Shown here: piece after piece, positions 5,758-6,657 of the stretch | Layout: each line of letters begins with the position of its first letter | How positions within the stretch are numbered: the first letter of the stretch is position 1 | Source of the DNA: an uncultured Corynebacterium sp. | GTDB taxonomy: Bacteria; Actinomycetota; Actinomycetes; Mycobacteriales; Mycobacteriaceae | Reading direction: 5' to 3' | DNA: 6,657 bases | Assembly: GCF_937999985.1 (NCBI RefSeq) | Contig: NZ_CALLDG010000002.1 | Location: 1-6,657 of the forward strand | Made by a program: the position numbers and the translations under genes | The notes under the pieces: model-generated | Told to the model about the DNA's origin: nothing | Seen by the model: the letters and a program-made list of their open reading frames with translations, nothing else | Database searches by the model: none

Positions 5758-6098
5758 GTCGACGTAACTTCCTCGTCTTTACTTGTCACTGTCACTGGCA
5801 GTGTGACGATGTATTCACGTACAGGGTCTGCATCCACGTTGGCGGATACCCTCAACGCACGGCCGAAGGCCCTGCGTTTCACGGCGATTTCCCATGCCTC
5901 CACTGTGGGGGTGATCCATGCGCCTCGCCCGGGAAGTTTCCGACCCGGATCGGGGACAACCTGGAGTTCATCCTCGGCTCCTTCCGCGCTTTTCTGCACA
6001 ACGCAACGCAACAGCTGATCTATTCCCATCACCTGCTTCGTTGCAATGCACGTCCTCACCGGAAGGTGCTTGCTTGTGGGACACTCATGGAATACCAC
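5754..6098 (-). CDS. ylxR: YlxR-family RNA-binding protein
   Basis: A 114-residue member of the YlxR (DUF448) family, small basic proteins encoded between nusA and infB and thought to bind RNA, with a regulatory role reported in Bacillus. Family marks are PVRTCIATKQ (residues 13-22), GRKLPGRGAW (52-61) and KRRAFGRALR (74-83). The usual C-x-G-C-R of the N-terminal motif reads C-I-A-T-K here, so only one of the two cysteines remains. The tail after about residue 88 is longer than the family core. The best start is GTG at 6098. There is no clear Shine-Dalgarno, and the same frame is closed upstream by the nusA stop, which leaves little choice. A 33-base gap separates it from nusA, and its stop overlaps leader mini-ORF 1. 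Confidence 0.88.
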   Translation of the reverse strand: MVFHECPTSKHLPVRTCIATKQVMGIDQLLRCVVQKSAEGAEDELQVVPDPGRKLPGRGAWITPTVEAWEIAVKRRAFGRALRVSANVDADPVREYIVTLPVTVTSKDEEVTST

Positions 6099-6131
6099 CA
6101 GTCCAGTGTATCGCGCCGGCCCCCGAAACAG

Positions 6132-6657
6132 TTAACTGGGCGTGTCCTCCGCTGCGGCGTCCGTCTCCGAGCGAATATCGATCTTCCACCCGGTCAGGCG
6201 CGCGGCCAGACGGGCATTCTGCCCCTCGCGGCCAATGGCGAGGCTCAGCTGATAGTCCGGCACGACGGCGCGGGCGATCTGCATCTCCGGGTCGGTCACC
6301 TTCACGCTGACGACCTTTGAGGGCGACAGCGCATTGCCGACGAAAGTAGCCGGGTCCTCGGAGTAGTCGATAATGTCGATCTTCTCCCCGCCCAGCTCCT
6401 GCATGATGTTGGACACTCGCTGGCCGCGCGGACCAATGCAGGCGCCCTTGGCGTTCAGCCCCTTGACGGTCGAGCGCACGGCGATCTTGGTGCGGTGCCC
6501 CGCCTCGCGGGCCACGGAGACGATCTCGACGGAACCGTCGGCAACCTCCGGAACCTCCAGGGCGAACAGTCCCTTAACTAGCTCCGGATGCGTGCGGGAG
6601 AGGTTGATCTGCACCATGCGGTTGGCGTTGTTGATCACGTCCGTAACGAAGGTCTTC
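6132..6657 (-). CDS. nusA: Transcription termination/antitermination factor NusA, C-terminal part
   Basis: The last 174 codons of nusA; the gene begins outside the window. NusA binds RNA polymerase and nascent RNA and modulates pausing, termination and antitermination. The visible part starts near the S1-KH1 linker (SRTHPELVKGLFALEVPEV, residues 20-38 of the fragment). It then has KH1 with GACIGPRGQRV (71-81) and EKIDIIDY (91-98), and KH2 with LAIGREGQNARLAARLTGW (139-157). The protein ends 17 residues after that, with an acidic tail and no C-terminal acidic repeats, as is usual in Actinobacteria. An internal GTG at 6638 could be mistaken for a start, but conserved-looking sequence in frame (KTFVTD) continues upstream to the window edge. 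It is the first gene seen of the nusA-ylxR-infB-rbfA block. Confidence 0.96.
   Translation of the reverse strand, partial: KTFVTDVINNANRMVQINLSRTHPELVKGLFALEVPEVADGSVEIVSVAREAGHRTKIAVRSTVKGLNAKGACIGPRGQRVSNIMQELGGEKIDIIDYSEDPATFVGNALSPSKVVSVKVTDPEMQIARAVVPDYQLSLAIGREGQNARLAARLTGWKIDIRSETDAAAEDTPS

Noticed and set aside
6132..6638. GTG at 6638 as a start of a complete 168-residue gene
   Set aside because: The frame is open upstream with NusA-like sequence, and the protein would lack the NusA N-terminal and S1 domains; this is the 3' part of a longer nusA.

Overview
The window is a stretch of a high-GC actinobacterial chromosome, most likely Corynebacterium or a close relative. This is judged from the gene set and protein features: an IF2 with a long PKPG/glycine-rich N-terminal arm, a NusA that ends right after its second KH domain, a PptH-PptT pair, and GTG starts on three genes. 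The species cannot be named from the sequence alone. Every supported gene lies on the minus strand, so transcription runs from position 6657 towards 1. No gene-free stretch exceeds 300 bases.

In transcription order the layout is: the 3' part of nusA (6657-6132); ylxR (6098-5754); a 140-base leader (5753-5614); infB (5613-2848); rbfA (2795-2370); a DinF-type MATE transporter (2370-1057); a metallophosphoesterase read as PptH (1005-184); and the first 62 codons of a gene read as pptT (187-1). The first half is the classic nusA-ylxR-infB-rbfA block for transcription antitermination, translation initiation and small-subunit maturation. The second half is a membrane exporter followed by two enzymes that act in opposite directions on the 4'-phosphopantetheine arm of carrier proteins. 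Junctions are tight: TAGTG between rbfA and the transporter, and ATGA between pptH and pptT with a full AGGAGG ribosome-binding site. This fits one long co-transcribed unit, possibly with internal promoters that I cannot identify.

The most unusual feature is the leader between ylxR and infB. Four tiny ORFs (MKNNQP, MSTR, MKQHQR, MSIYKYGSRK) tile it end to end. Each ATG overlaps the preceding stop by 1 or 4 bases, and the first overlaps the ylxR stop. The last one runs into one arm of a predicted stem whose other arm ends 9 bases before the infB Shine-Dalgarno. This looks like a termination-reinitiation relay feeding, and perhaps regulating, synthesis of initiation factor IF2. Other points of note are a 15-bp in-frame tandem duplication of the infB stop region and the lack of the DHH/NrnA gene that lies between rbfA and dinF in Mycobacterium tuberculosis.
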